From: an uncultured Methylophilaceae bacterium
Lineage (GTDB): Bacteria; Pseudomonadota; Gammaproteobacteria; Burkholderiales; Methylophilaceae
Reading direction: 5' to 3'
NCBI GenBank assembly: GCA_903870995.1
Contig: CAIQFD010000043.1
Span: 42,432-106,431 of the forward strand
DNA length: 64,000 bases
Position numbers and translations under genes: made by a program. Positions 48,379 through 57,772 of this stretch are shown here, one piece after another. Numbering within the stretch: position 1 is the stretch's first letter; every line of letters starts with the position of its first letter. A model generated the notes under the pieces. The model worked only from the letters and a program-made list of their open reading frames with translations, did no database searches and was not told the DNA's origin.

Positions 48379-49529
48379 GCAAATTTATTCAAGGCAACTT
48401 CATTACACTCCTGCGCAATGGCCAAGAGTATTTCCCTGCACTAGAAGCTGCGATTGATGCCGCTAATCATGAAATTTATCTAGAAACCTATATCTACCAG
48501 GCGGATAAAGTGGGCTTGCAAATAGGCCAAGCCTTGATGCGTGCAGCACAGCGCGGGGTTTCAGTTTGTTTGTTGCTTGATGGTTTTGGTAGCCAAGATT
48601 TAGCCCATTCCTATATTCAAAGTTTGGTGCTGGGCGGTGTGCGAGTGATGTTTTATCGCACTAAAATTTCACCTTGGACACTTAAGCGAAATCGTTTGCG
48701 GCGCTTGCATCGTAAGGTGGTCGTGATTGATAGAAAAGTCGGATTTGTGGGTGGCATTAATATTATTGACGATTACGACGTACCTAGCGACGCTACCCCT
48801 AGGGTGGATTATGCGGTTCGAATTGAGGGCGGTTTGCTACCCTTACTATATGCGAGCGTGCACAAGCTTTGGCGTCGTATTGCATGGTCGCAACTTCGAC
48901 CTATTTCAAAACCACCTGCTTATGTTGACGGAGTGCATGCACGGCATGGCGGTATAAAAGCAGCCTTAGTGTTCCGTGACAACATCATGCACCGCCGTGA
49001 TATTGAAGAGGCTTACCTTGATGCAATTGAGCATGCAAAAACCGAAATCATCATCGCCAATGCTTACTTTGTACCGGGGATGCGTTTCCGTAGAGCCTTG
49101 TTAGAAGCCTCTGCTAGAGGCGTGAGCGTCAAGCTATTGTTGCAAGGTCGTGTAGAATATTTTGCCATGTTTGCTACCCATGCGTTTTACAGCATCTTTT
49201 TGCAACATGGCATTCAAATTTATGAGTATCGCAAAAGCTTTATGCACAGCAAAGTTGCTGTGATTGATCGAGAATGGGCCACAATTGGGTCATCCAATAT
49301 CGACCCATTTAGTTTGCTACTTGCACGCGAGGCCAATGTGATTGTGTCCGACAAAGCCTTTGCGAATGAACTTCGCACAGATATTCTTAACACAATCTCA
49401 ATTGGCGGCATTCAAATAAACAACGAGATTTGGCGCCATCGAAATTTAACGAATCGCTTGGCCTCGTGGTTTGCTTACGGCTGTTTGCGATTGTTTTTGG
49501 GTTTAATCGGGTATTCTAATGAGCAATGA
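48375..49529 (+). CDS. clsB: Cardiolipin synthase B
   Basis: Makes cardiolipin in the inner membrane. It has 384 residues with two phospholipase-D HKD motifs: HRKVVVIDRKVGFVGGINI in the first half and HSKVAVIDREWATIGSSNID in the second. It lacks the N-terminal transmembrane pair of ClsA, as expected for ClsB. Translation is coupled to the YbhP-like gene through the ATGA overlap. Confidence 0.92.
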   Translation: MSKFIQGNFITLLRNGQEYFPALEAAIDAANHEIYLETYIYQADKVGLQIGQALMRAAQRGVSVCLLLDGFGSQDLAHSYIQSLVLGGVRVMFYRTKISPWTLKRNRLRRLHRKVVVIDRKVGFVGGINIIDDYDVPSDATPRVDYAVRIEGGLLPLLYASVHKLWRRIAWSQLRPISKPPAYVDGVHARHGGIKAALVFRDNIMHRRDIEEAYLDAIEHAKTEIIIANAYFVPGMRFRRALLEASARGVSVKLLLQGRVEYFAMFATHAFYSIFLQHGIQIYEYRKSFMHSKVAVIDREWATIGSSNIDPFSLLLAREANVIVSDKAFANELRTDILNTISIGGIQINNEIWRHRNLTNRLASWFAYGCLRLFLGLIGYSNEQ

Positions 49530-49560
49530 GTTGCGCCAAGCTTAATGGCAATGATTTCGT

Positions 49561-49566
49561 TATAAT
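49561..49566 (+). promoter_or_regulatory. Candidate -10 box for the MliC/Cds6-like lipoprotein gene
   Basis: Perfect TATAAT 48 nt before the ATG, without a good -35. A perfect small hairpin GACTTT-TTAT-AAAGTC follows at 49586-49601 in the leader. Confidence 0.3.
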
Positions 49567-49613
49567 CACACATGAAAATGATACTGACTTTTTATAAAGT
49601 CTGAGAGGTTGAA

Positions 49614-50525
49614 ATGAAACAGAAAGTAAATGTCGTTGCAGGTTCGTTATTATTCGCGATGATAAGCACCTTGCCTGCATGCAGCAATGTGAAAGATTTA
49701 ACGAATGTGAATTTATGGCCTTTTGGCAAAGGCGAGCCATCCCGCGTTTACCAGCCTGCGAACTCAACGCCTTATATGTGTGAGGGCAATAAAAAATTCT
49801 TTGTTCGCCTATTGGATAAGGGTGCATCTGCTTGGTTGATTATGCCTGACCGTGAAGTGCTACTTGCACAGGCTGGTGCTAGCAAAGTCTATACAAACGG
49901 CATTAGTAAGTTGGATTTGACTAGTGACGATGTAACGCTAGTGGTGAATGAAACGACTAAGTATGCCGCATGTAAGGCTAATGGTGTTGCTAAAGTCACT
50001 AAGATTGAGCCTGTGCCAATGGTTGAGCCAGTGGCTATCCCAGCAAAACAAGAGCCAACCCCGGTTGTTGTAGAAGCGCCAGCGCCTAAAGTCGCTGAGG
50101 TGAAAGCAGATGCAGTTGTTGTTCCTGTTGCTAATGAAAGTGTTCAACAAGCGGTCGTGCCTGCGGATGATCATTCCGCGTCACAAGAAGCAGTTACAAA
50201 AACTTTAGATGCTTGGGCAAATGCTTGGCGCACTAAAAATACGGAGGCTTACTTAAATACTTATTCTGCTAAATTTAAGCCTGAAGGCATGAGTAAAAAA
50301 TCTTGGGTTGCACAACGTAAACAGCGTGTAGGCGCTAATCCAGCCGATATTACTTTGAGTTTGGATAAAGTGAATATTGTTGCGGACGCCAAAAAGGCAG
50401 AAGTGTCTTTTGTTCAACATTACGCCAGCGGTAAATATAGCGATACGGTTGCTAAAGTATTGAGCTTGGAAAATGATGCTGGACATTGGGTTATTGTTAA
50501 AGAGACGTCGAAGTCACAAAAATAA
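49614..50525 (+). CDS. Envelope lipoprotein with N-terminal MliC-like and C-terminal NTF2-like (Cds6-type) regions
   Basis: A 303-residue lipoprotein. The signal ends STLPAC, making Cys23 the lipidated residue. Residues about 55-120 (YMCEGNKKFFVRLL ... CKANG) resemble the small beta-barrel of periplasmic lysozyme inhibitors. A Pro/Val/Ala-rich linker (about 125-195) leads to an NTF2-like domain (about 205-300) with LDAWANAWRTKNTEAYLNTYSAKFKPEG, as found beside L,D-transpeptidases. It stands alone, not near a transpeptidase gene. The domain calls are from pattern memory; function inferred as periplasmic, wall-associated. Confidence 0.72.
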   Translation: MKQKVNVVAGSLLFAMISTLPACSNVKDLTNVNLWPFGKGEPSRVYQPANSTPYMCEGNKKFFVRLLDKGASAWLIMPDREVLLAQAGASKVYTNGISKLDLTSDDVTLVVNETTKYAACKANGVAKVTKIEPVPMVEPVAIPAKQEPTPVVVEAPAPKVAEVKADAVVVPVANESVQQAVVPADDHSASQEAVTKTLDAWANAWRTKNTEAYLNTYSAKFKPEGMSKKSWVAQRKQRVGANPADITLSLDKVNIVADAKKAEVSFVQHYASGKYSDTVAKVLSLENDAGHWVIVKETSKSQK

Positions 50526-50561
50526 TCATTAATTTTTAGCGATTAGATATTTAGGATAGAG

Positions 50562-50984
50562 ATGATGAAAAGTTATCGCAAAGAGCTTTGGTTTAATCCA
50601 CCGACCCGCGTGGCATTAATTAATATCACCAATCAAATTAATGAATGCCTTCGCGAGAGTGGTGTTCGTGAAGGTTTGGTGTTGGTGAATGCCATGCATA
50701 TTACAGCGAGTGTATTTATTAATGATGATGAGTCAGGGTTGCATCATGATTACAAAGAGTGGCTTGAACGCCTTGCACCGCATGAGCCAATTCGCAATTA
50801 TCGCCATAACGATACGGGTGAGGACAATGCTGACGCGCACATGAAGCGCCAAATTATGGGTCGTGAAGTAGTGGTGGCGATTACTGAAGGGCGTTTAGAT
50901 TTTGGCCCTTGGGAGCAGATTTTTTATGGTGAGTTTGACGGACGCCGTAAAAAACGTGTGTTAGTTAAAATTATTGGCGAATAA
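50562..50984 (+). CDS. yjbQ: YjbQ/UPF0047-family protein
   Basis: A 140-residue member of the widespread UPF0047 family, linked to a side thiamine-phosphate synthase activity in E. coli; the physiological role is not settled. The conserved region includes [19 protein letters not shown] and a His-rich [20 protein letters not shown] followed by [14 protein letters not shown]. The ATG at 50562 follows AGGA; 50565 is a second ATG. trhP follows after 27 nt. Confidence 0.88.
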   Translation: MMKSYRKELWFNPPTRVALINITNQINECLRESGVREGLVLVNAMHITASVFINDDESGLHHDYKEWLERLAPHEPIRNYRHNDTGEDNADAHMKRQIMGREVVVAITEGRLDFGPWEQIFYGEFDGRRKKRVLVKIIGE

Positions 50985-51011
50985 AAATAGATTGATTAAA
51001 AGGTTTTAGCA

Positions 51012-52358
51012 ATGAAAGTTCCTGAGTTACTTGCGCCAGCTGGCGATTTAGACCGTATGCGTACTGCGTTCGATTTTGGCGCAGATGCAGTTTATGCAGG
51101 TCAGCCACGGTACAGTTTGCGTGCGCGAAATAATGACTTTTCAATGGCTAACATTGAGCTCGGCATTAATGAAGCGCATGCGCGCGGTAAAAAATTCTTT
51201 GTAGCGAGTAATATTTTGCCGCACAACGCCAAAATTAAAACCTATATGGCTGACATGGAGCCTGTAGTGGCGATGAAGCCAGATGCTTTGATTATGGCTG
51301 ACCCGGGTTTGATTATGATGGTGCGTGAAAAGTGGCCTGAGATAGATGTGCATCTTTCTGTACAAGCAAATACTGTCAATTATGCTGCAGTGAAGTTTTG
51401 GAAAGCGTTAGGATTAACGCGCGTGATTTTGTCACGTGAGCTTTCGATTGATGAGATTGAGGAAATTCGCCAGCTCTGCCCAGATATGGAGTTAGAGGTA
51501 TTTGTGCACGGTGCCTTGTGTATCGCATATTCGGGTCGTTGTTTGCTTTCAGGCTATTTTAATCATCGCGACCCCAATCAAGGGACATGCACGAATAGCT
51601 GCCGTTGGGATTACAAAGTGCATGATGCTGCAGAAGATCCAGCTGGCGTGATTCGTCTGCAAGATTTCGACTTTAAGACGGAGATGGAAAAATCCAGCTT
51701 ATCGAGTTGTGGCAGTATGCAGCGCCACCCAGAGGCTGATAAGGTTTATCTGATTGAAGAAAAAGATCGTCCGGGCGAGTTGTTACCAATTATGGAAGAT
51801 GAGCACGGCACTTACATTATGAATAGTAAGGATTTGCGTGCGATTGAGCACGTAGAGCGTCTGACTAAAATTGGTGTGGATTCACTTAAGATTGAAGGCC
51901 GTACTAAATCGCGTTATTACGTAGCGCGGACTTGCCAAGCATATCGCCGTGCCGTGGATGATGCGGTCGCCGGACGTCCATTTGATATGCGCTTGTTAGG
52001 TGAGTTAGAAAGTTTGGCAAATCGCGGTTATACCGATGGTTTCTTGGAGCGTCACCACACTGAAGACCATCAAAACTATATGCAAGGCTATTCAAAATCA
52101 AATCGCAGCTTATATGTGGGCGATATTACGGGCTATGACGATGTTAAAGGTCTGGCTGATATTTCTGTGAAAAATCGCTTTGCTGTTGGCGATCGTTTGG
52201 AAATTGTGCATCCAAGTGGCAATCGTGAAATTGTAGTTGAAAGCATGCTGAATAAAAAAGGCGAGCCTGTGACTGAAGCCGCAGGAAGTGGCATTTCAGT
52301 CAAGCTCCCTTTACCAGTCGCTGATTTGAAAAATGCCATGTTAGCGCGTTTCTTATAG
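51012..52358 (+). CDS. trhP: tRNA hydroxylation protein TrhP (peptidase U32 family, YegQ)
   Basis: Needed for prephenate-dependent 5-hydroxyuridine formation at the tRNA wobble position. It has 448 residues. The start MKVPELLAPAGD and the U32 signature EVFVHGALCIAYSGRC (about 171-186) are intact. Four Cys lie between residues 179 and 200 (GALC, GRC, GTCTNSC), typical of Fe-S-binding U32 proteins. It is a single gene after yjbQ, followed by a terminator. Confidence 0.92.
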   Translation: MKVPELLAPAGDLDRMRTAFDFGADAVYAGQPRYSLRARNNDFSMANIELGINEAHARGKKFFVASNILPHNAKIKTYMADMEPVVAMKPDALIMADPGLIMMVREKWPEIDVHLSVQANTVNYAAVKFWKALGLTRVILSRELSIDEIEEIRQLCPDMELEVFVHGALCIAYSGRCLLSGYFNHRDPNQGTCTNSCRWDYKVHDAAEDPAGVIRLQDFDFKTEMEKSSLSSCGSMQRHPEADKVYLIEEKDRPGELLPIMEDEHGTYIMNSKDLRAIEHVERLTKIGVDSLKIEGRTKSRYYVARTCQAYRRAVDDAVAGRPFDMRLLGELESLANRGYTDGFLERHHTEDHQNYMQGYSKSNRSLYVGDITGYDDVKGLADISVKNRFAVGDRLEIVHPSGNREIVVESMLNKKGEPVTEAAGSGISVKLPLPVADLKNAMLARFL

Positions 52359-52389
52359 AAATTTAGGCATACAAATTTAGCTTTGGATG

Positions 52390-52424
52390 AAGGCGTTAAC
52401 CAAAACAGGTTAGCGCCTTTTTTG
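52390..52424 (+). terminator. Terminator of trhP
   Basis: A 12-bp stem with one G-U pair (52390-52401 with 52408-52419), loop AAAACA, followed by six T. Confidence 0.9.
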
Positions 52425-52448
52425 TTGTGAAAGTAATCAACTGTTGAT

Positions 52449-52468
52449 ATAGTTAGCTAACTAACTAT
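52449..52468 (+). promoter_or_regulatory. MarR-type operator palindrome
   Basis: ATAGTTAGCTAACTAACTAT: perfect 8-bp arms with a 4-nt centre, nested with a second perfect 14-nt palindrome (52450-52463). It lies 13 nt before the marR start, where many MarR proteins bind and repress their own operon. TTAG-CTAA-type half-sites are common in that family. Binding is inferred. Confidence 0.6.
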
Positions 52469-52481
52469 TAAGCACCTAATT

Positions 52482-53000
52482 ATGTTGCAGCTAAGAGATC
52501 TTCCGTCCGTTGAGGTTTTAAAAAAATTTGCCGCACGTTACCCAGTGGCTGATGTGACGGCAATCTCCTCTTTCTTGCATTTGCTCCGTGTTGCTTCAGA
52601 CTTATCCATTGCGCTTGACGCATGCTTAAGTCGGCACGGCTTATTACAAGGACGATGGTGGGTGCTGATTTTGTTAATGCGTGAAGGTAATAAAACTTCT
52701 ACACCTTCACTCTTGGCTGAAAAGGCCGGGGTAAGTCGAGCGACCATGACGGGTTTGTTAGATGGTCTTGAGCGAGATGGCTTGGTGGCTAGGGTTTTTG
52801 ATGATGAGGATAGGCGTCGTTTGTCTATTAGGTTAACCGATGCTGGACAACAAAAATTAGATGATGTGATGCCAGATTACTATGCGCGGTTAAGAGCATG
52901 CATGGCTGGGGTTGACGAGAACGCTCGTCAGCAACTCGAAGCAACGTTGATGAATATTAATGCGGGCTTAGTCGCCTTTAATACGGAAGTGCGAAGTTAA
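52482..53000 (+). CDS. MarR-family transcriptional regulator
   Basis: A 172-residue winged-helix repressor-type protein. The helix-turn-helix is TPSLLAEKAGVSRATMTGLLDGLERDGLV (about 73-101) and the wing is DEDRRRLSIRLTDAG (about 108-122). The upstream palindrome overlaps the promoter region, so auto-regulation is likely. It is the first gene of a run with a DUF4440-like protein (21 nt downstream) and an EamA transporter. The ligand is unknown. Confidence 0.9.
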   Translation: MLQLRDLPSVEVLKKFAARYPVADVTAISSFLHLLRVASDLSIALDACLSRHGLLQGRWWVLILLMREGNKTSTPSLLAEKAGVSRATMTGLLDGLERDGLVARVFDDEDRRRLSIRLTDAGQQKLDDVMPDYYARLRACMAGVDENARQQLEATLMNINAGLVAFNTEVRS

Positions 53001-53021
53001 TTTTTTTATTTAGGAGAAAGT

Positions 53022-53393
53022 ATGAGTATTCAGCAAGAGTTACAAGCCTTAAACGCCCAATGGGATGCGGCATTTAATGCCAAAAAAGCGGACCAAGTTG
53101 CAGCAATGTATGATGATGCGGCTGCAGTAATTCCAGCAGGCGCTGCACAAGTTTCTGGCAAGGCAGCGGTGTTGGCATTTTGGACAAATACCATTGCACA
53201 GGGCATTATTGATCACAAATTGGAGATGGTTGAAGCGGGTGTGTCTGGTGATATGGCTTTCCAGCGTGGCTTGTGGAGTGCGGCTGTAGTGAATGATAAC
53301 GGCGAGCGTCAAGTGTTTAGTGGCAATGTTCATTTACTTTATCGTCGTCAGGCGGATGGCGCTTGGAAAGCATTGACGCATATTTGGAACTAA
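53022..53393 (+). CDS. DUF4440/SnoaL-like NTF2-fold protein
   Basis: A 123-residue single NTF2-like domain (LNAQWDAAFNAKKADQVAAMYDDAAAVIPAG ... LLYRRQADGAWKALTHIW). Such proteins are small-molecule binding or isomerising, mostly uncharacterised. It has a good AGGAGA ribosome site. The position between a MarR regulator and a DMT exporter suggests a role in a stress or metabolite-response unit. No specific function can be given. Confidence 0.82.
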   Translation: MSIQQELQALNAQWDAAFNAKKADQVAAMYDDAAAVIPAGAAQVSGKAAVLAFWTNTIAQGIIDHKLEMVEAGVSGDMAFQRGLWSAAVVNDNGERQVFSGNVHLLYRRQADGAWKALTHIWN

Positions 53394-53436
53394 TCCAAAT
53401 ATTTGTAAATGAGATTTATATGAAAAACAGAGAAAC

Positions 53437-54354
53437 ATGGCGATAGCAAAATCCACAAAACTTAAAGCATTTGGTGCGTTGATGCTGCTATCGCTTCTGT
53501 GGGGTTATAACTGGGTGGTGATGAAATATGCCTTGCTTGATGCAGGGCCATTTCAATTTGGCGCACTACGTACATTTCTAGGTGCGCTGTGTTTGATGTT
53601 GGTTCTGTGCGTAATGAAAAAGCCATTACGGCCAAGAGAAGTGCCTACACTCATTTTGCTAGGCATTTTGCAAACGTGTGGTTTTACAGGCTTGATTATT
53701 TGGGCGCTGGTGCATGGTGGTGCAGGTAAAACCGCAGTGCTTACCTACACCATGCCGTTTTGGGTAATGGTGCTTGCTTGGCCTTTGTTGGGTGAAAAAA
53801 TACGTGGTATGCAGTGGTTGGCTGTTTTTGCTTCGCTGTTAGGACTCGTGCTTATTTTTGATCCGCTACATTTAGGCAGTGATGTGTTCAGTATGTCATT
53901 AGCAGTAATGGCTGGGGTATTTTGGGCGCTGGCAGTGATTTTGGCCAAAAAACTACATCATCGTGTGCCGGATTTGGATTTGATTTCGCTCACTGCTTGG
54001 CAGATGCTCTTTGGCTCATTGCCCTTAGTAGTTGTGGCATTTTGGGTGGATGCTCCCCCGATTGATTGGTCGCCAAGGTTGTTTGCTGCAATAGGATTTA
54101 ATGCAATTCTCTGTAATGCCTTGGCTTGGTTGCTGTGGTTATATGCTTTGCAAAGACTTGCTGCCGGCGTTGCTAGTATGACTTCTATGTTGGCGCCACT
54201 CATTGGTGTGCTAGCTGCATGGGTACAATTAGGTGAGCAGCCTTCAGCATTTGAAATTGTTGGCATGTTATTAATTGGTCTGGCACTGGTTGTTATTTCA
54301 GTTCATGCCATGAAAGCGCATGAAGAAATAGAGCCCGCCATGGGACAAGACTAA
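53437..54354 (+). CDS. EamA/DMT-family transporter
   Basis: A 305-residue inner-membrane protein with ten hydrophobic spans in two EamA repeats (about 12-140 and 155-290). The first repeat starts LLSLLWGYNWVVMKYAL and includes GALRTFLGAL. These proteins usually export amino acids or other metabolites. It probably belongs to the MarR-controlled unit. Confidence 0.88.
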   Translation: MAIAKSTKLKAFGALMLLSLLWGYNWVVMKYALLDAGPFQFGALRTFLGALCLMLVLCVMKKPLRPREVPTLILLGILQTCGFTGLIIWALVHGGAGKTAVLTYTMPFWVMVLAWPLLGEKIRGMQWLAVFASLLGLVLIFDPLHLGSDVFSMSLAVMAGVFWALAVILAKKLHHRVPDLDLISLTAWQMLFGSLPLVVVAFWVDAPPIDWSPRLFAAIGFNAILCNALAWLLWLYALQRLAAGVASMTSMLAPLIGVLAAWVQLGEQPSAFEIVGMLLIGLALVVISVHAMKAHEEIEPAMGQD

Positions 54355-54389
54355 ATATAGTCATGATTAAAAGCCTTACGGCTTTATGC

Positions 54390-54395
54390 TAAAAT
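54390..54395 (+). promoter_or_regulatory. Candidate extended -10 for yebC-ruvCAB-tol unit
   Basis: TAAAAT preceded by TG one base apart (TGCTAAAAT), 33 nt before yebC. It follows a small hairpin AAAGCC-TTAC-GGCTTT (54370-54385) that may end the EamA transcript. Confidence 0.35.
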
Positions 54396-54427
54396 TGCGT
54401 TATTTTTCAGCAATTGAGGGTTAGGTC

Positions 54428-55153
54428 ATGGCAGGGCATTCCAAGTGGGCCAATATTCAGCATCGTAAAGGTCGTCAAGATGCTAAGCGTGGCAAGATTT
54501 TTACGCGTCTAATTAAAGAAATTACCGTAGCTGCTCGTATGGGTGGTGCTGATGTGGGAACGAACCCACGTTTACGGATGGCAGTGGATAAAGCTAAAGG
54601 CGAATCCATGCCAAAAGATAATATTGAAAATGCGATTAAACGCGGTGCTGGCACGCTTGAAGGTGTGAACTACGAAGAAATTCGTTATGAGGGCTACGGC
54701 ATTAGCGGTGCTGCTGTGATTGTAGATTGTTTAACAGACAATCGAAATCGTGCGGTGGCTGATGTACGTCATGCGTTCACTAAGTTTGGTGGCAATTTGG
54801 GCACCGATGGCTCTGTGGCATTTATGTTTAAGCATTGCGGTAGTTTGCTTTTTGCACCTGGCACAAGTGAAGATAAAGTGATGGAAATTGCATTAGAGGC
54901 GGGTGCCGAAGACATTATCAATAACGATGATGGCAGTATTGAAGTAATTACCACGCCAGCTGATTTCTCAGCAGTAAAAGAAGCTTTGGAAGCTGCTGGT
55001 CTAAATCCAGTATTATCTGAAGTAACAATGAAGGCAGATAACGAAACGGTGTTTTCTGGGGATGATGCAGTAAAAATGCAGAAACTACTCGATGCGCTAG
55101 ATGATTTGGATGATGTACAAGAGGTTTATACCTCAGCGGTTATCGAAGAGTGA
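54428..55153 (+). CDS. yebC: YebC/PmpR-family (TACO1-like) regulatory protein
   Basis: A 241-residue protein of the conserved YebC family, which helps ribosomes through difficult sequences in some bacteria and was earlier described as a transcription regulator. The start [23 protein letters not shown] is diagnostic, as is the Asp/Glu-rich end [16 protein letters not shown]. It precedes ruvC with a 4-bp overlap, an order common in bacteria. Confidence 0.96.
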   Translation: MAGHSKWANIQHRKGRQDAKRGKIFTRLIKEITVAARMGGADVGTNPRLRMAVDKAKGESMPKDNIENAIKRGAGTLEGVNYEEIRYEGYGISGAAVIVDCLTDNRNRAVADVRHAFTKFGGNLGTDGSVAFMFKHCGSLLFAPGTSEDKVMEIALEAGAEDIINNDDGSIEVITTPADFSAVKEALEAAGLNPVLSEVTMKADNETVFSGDDAVKMQKLLDALDDLDDVQEVYTSAVIEE

Positions 55154-55716
55154 GTTTGAATAACGCACCAGTGAATGTTGTAAGAATATTGGGGATAGAC
55201 CCAGGCTTGCGAATCACTGGTTTTGGCGTGATAGAAAAAACGGGTGAAAAACTCACCTATATTGCAAGTGGCACTATTAAAACTGCCAGCGCAAAAACAG
55301 CGGATAGAGAAGAGTTGCCAGCAAGATTGAAAATCATCTTAGATGGTTTGTTTGAGGTAATAGATACTTACAATCCGAACGAGGTTGCCATAGAAAAAGT
55401 GTTTGTGAATGTGAATCCGCAATCGACTTTGCTTTTGGGCCAAGCTCGAGGCGCAGCGATCAGTGCGGCCGTGATTCGAAACTTAAGCGTGGCCGAATAT
55501 ACTGCATTACAAGTCAAACAAGCGGTGGTCGGCAATGGCCACGCTGCAAAGGAGCAAGTCCAAGAAATGGTCAAGCGTCTGCTCACATTACCTGCAAAAC
55601 CTAAACCTGATTCTGCGGATGCACTTGCGTGTGCGATTGCGCATGCGCATGGTGGTCAAGGCATGGGTAAGCTAGCAACAGCTGGCTTCCGTGTTAAAGG
55701 AGGTAGGCTCGTATGA
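55150..55716 (+). CDS. ruvC: Holliday junction endonuclease RuvC
   Basis: Resolves Holliday junctions with RuvAB. It has 188 residues; catalytic Asp17 sits in [12 protein letters not shown], the second acidic motif in VAIEKVFVN, and the C-terminal pair in [16 protein letters not shown]. The start is GTG at 55150 overlapping the yebC stop. It overlaps ruvA by 4 bp. Confidence 0.96.
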   Translation: MSLNNAPVNVVRILGIDPGLRITGFGVIEKTGEKLTYIASGTIKTASAKTADREELPARLKIILDGLFEVIDTYNPNEVAIEKVFVNVNPQSTLLLGQARGAAISAAVIRNLSVAEYTALQVKQAVVGNGHAAKEQVQEMVKRLLTLPAKPKPDSADALACAIAHAHGGQGMGKLATAGFRVKGGRLV

Positions 55717-56291
55717 TAGCAAGGTTAAAAGGTATTTTGCTTGAAAAAACACCGCCGCATGTGGTGATTGATTGCAATGGTGTTGGGTATGAATGTGAAG
55801 TGCCGATGAGTACTTTTTATAATCTGCCTAACATTGGTGAAAAGCTCACGCTTTTAACGCATTTTGTTGTGCGTGAAGATGCTCAGTTGTTGTACGGCTT
55901 TGGCACAGAGCGCGAACGGGCGACATTCAGACAGTTGCTTAAAGTAAATGGTATCGGTGCGAAATCTGCACTTTCAATTTTAAGCGGTTTGTCCGTTGAA
56001 GATTTAATTCAAGCCATTGCTTTGCAAGAAACAGGTTTGCTCACCCGTGTGCCGGGGGTTGGTAAAAAAACAGCAGAGCGTTTGTTATTGGAGCTGAAAG
56101 ATAAGTTTTCAATCGAAGGTCTTGCGGGTAACGCTAATGCACCTAAATCAGCTGCTAGTGATGTGCTCAATGCCCTGGTCTCTTTGGGCTACAATGAAAA
56201 AGAAGCTTTGTTGGCAGTTAAACAATTAGCGCCTGATGTGGGTGTTTCTGAAGGTATCAAGCTCGCATTGAAGGCCTTGTCTAAATCATGA
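55713..56291 (+). CDS. ruvA: Holliday junction binding protein RuvA
   Basis: Tetrameric junction-binding subunit of the branch-migration complex. It has 192 residues: OB domain (1-65), two helix-hairpin-helix motifs ([33 protein letters not shown]) and the flexible-linked RuvB-binding domain III (about 145-190). 4-bp overlaps with ruvC and ruvB. Confidence 0.97.
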   Translation: MIARLKGILLEKTPPHVVIDCNGVGYECEVPMSTFYNLPNIGEKLTLLTHFVVREDAQLLYGFGTERERATFRQLLKVNGIGAKSALSILSGLSVEDLIQAIALQETGLLTRVPGVGKKTAERLLLELKDKFSIEGLAGNANAPKSAASDVLNALVSLGYNEKEALLAVKQLAPDVGVSEGIKLALKALSKS

Positions 56292-57334
56292 TTGAAACCG
56301 ATCGTCTTATCGCTGCTGAACCTTTAACCCAGCAAGAAGAAACGCTGGAAAGAGCGCTTCGCCCTAAAGCCCTTGATGAGTATGTCGGGCAGGAAAAGGC
56401 GCGTGGTCAGCTAGAAATTTTTATCAATGCAGCGCGTGGACGAAGCGAGCCTTTGGATCATGTGCTGTTATTTGGGCCGCCTGGCTTGGGCAAGACGACA
56501 TTGGCGCACATCATCGCAAAAGAGATGGGTGTCAATATGCGCCAAACTTCAGGTCCTGTGCTTGAACGTGCTGGCGACTTGGCAGCTTTGCTCACAAACC
56601 TTGAGCCTAATGATGTTTTATTTATTGATGAAATCCATCGTTTATCGCCAGTGGTTGAAGAGATTTTATATCCAGCAATGGAAGATTACCGCTTGGATAT
56701 TATGATTGGTGAAGGACCTGCGGCACGTTCAGTTCGTCTGGATTTGCCGCCTTTCACGCTAGTGGGCGCTACCACACGTGCTGGTATGTTAACGAATCCT
56801 TTGAGAGATCGTTTTGGGATTGTGTCACGGTTAGAGTTTTACAATTCGGATGAGTTGGCTCGCATTGTTCAGCGATCAGCAGGACTCTTGGAAGTTGCTA
56901 TGCAAGGGGATGGTGCACTTGAAATTGCTAAGCGTTCACGTGGTACACCGCGTATTGCTAACCGTTTATTGCGCCGAGTACGAGATTATGCACAAGTAAA
57001 ATCTGATGGCGTTGTGACATCAGAGATTGCTGATGCGGCACTCAAAATGCTGGATGTTGACCATCTTGGTTTTGACGTGATGGATAGAAAGCTCTTGCTT
57101 GCTGTGCTCGAAAAATTTGGTGGTGGTCCTGTTGGTTTAGATAACCTTGCCGCAGCGATTGGCGAAGAGCGTGACACGATTGAAGATGTGCTTGAGCCCT
57201 ACTTAATTCAGCAAGGGTATTTGATGCGTACCCCGCGTGGTCGCGTTGCTACCCAACAAGCTTATCAACACTTTGGCTTACCTGTCCCTAAAGCTTTGGC
57301 CACTGGTGAGCTTTGGGCAGCAGAGGACGTTTAG
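56288..57334 (+). CDS. ruvB: Holliday junction helicase RuvB
   Basis: AAA+ motor that drives branch migration. It has 348 residues with Walker [13 protein letters not shown], Walker B FIDEIHRL, sensor [17 protein letters not shown], and a C-terminal winged helix (TPRGRVAT). Coupled to ruvA by a 4-bp overlap; 11 nt before ybgC. Confidence 0.98.
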   Translation: MIETDRLIAAEPLTQQEETLERALRPKALDEYVGQEKARGQLEIFINAARGRSEPLDHVLLFGPPGLGKTTLAHIIAKEMGVNMRQTSGPVLERAGDLAALLTNLEPNDVLFIDEIHRLSPVVEEILYPAMEDYRLDIMIGEGPAARSVRLDLPPFTLVGATTRAGMLTNPLRDRFGIVSRLEFYNSDELARIVQRSAGLLEVAMQGDGALEIAKRSRGTPRIANRLLRRVRDYAQVKSDGVVTSEIADAALKMLDVDHLGFDVMDRKLLLAVLEKFGGGPVGLDNLAAAIGEERDTIEDVLEPYLIQQGYLMRTPRGRVATQQAYQHFGLPVPKALATGELWAAEDV

Positions 57335-57345
57335 AAAAGACGACG

Positions 57346-57741
57346 ATGAAGTTTGATTGGTCTGTACAAGTTTATTGGGAAGATACCGATGCCGGTGGTG
57401 TGGTATACCACAGCCAATACCTCAACTTTATGGAGCGTGCACGTACCGAGTTTTTGCGTAGCTTGGGATTGATGCAAACGACGCTGAGAGATGATTTAGG
57501 TATTTTGTTTGTCGTGCGAGATATTCAAATTCGTTTCAAAAAGCCTGCAAAATTTGATGATCAGCTTAATGTAAAAACTCAGTTGGTCAGTGTTGGCAGA
57601 AGTTTGCTTGCGTTTGAACAAAACATATACCGCGGGGATGAGCATTTGATCGCGGCGAAAGTCGATGTGGTGTGTATTGGATCTAGTAGTTTTAAGCCTG
57701 TGAGCATTCCTGAAACGATGGTTTGCTTGCTTAAACTTTAA
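57346..57741 (+). CDS. ybgC: Tol-Pal-associated acyl-CoA thioesterase YbgC
   Basis: A 131-residue hot-dog-fold thioesterase. The catalytic segment is YWEDTDAGGVVYHSQYLNFMERARTE, with the family Asp. ATG 57346 is chosen; frames starting upstream overlap ruvB. It is the first gene of the tol-pal cluster, as usual in proteobacteria. Confidence 0.95.
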   Translation: MKFDWSVQVYWEDTDAGGVVYHSQYLNFMERARTEFLRSLGLMQTTLRDDLGILFVVRDIQIRFKKPAKFDDQLNVKTQLVSVGRSLLAFEQNIYRGDEHLIAAKVDVVCIGSSSFKPVSIPETMVCLLKL

Positions 57742-57772
57742 AAATAATTGATTAAGAAGCAATGGAGAAGTA

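Noticed and set aside
54370..54385. Hairpin AAAGCC-TTAC-GGCTTT as a strong terminator of the EamA gene
   Set aside because: The stem is only six pairs and the T-run is absent beyond the stem, so it was mentioned only as context for the yebC promoter.
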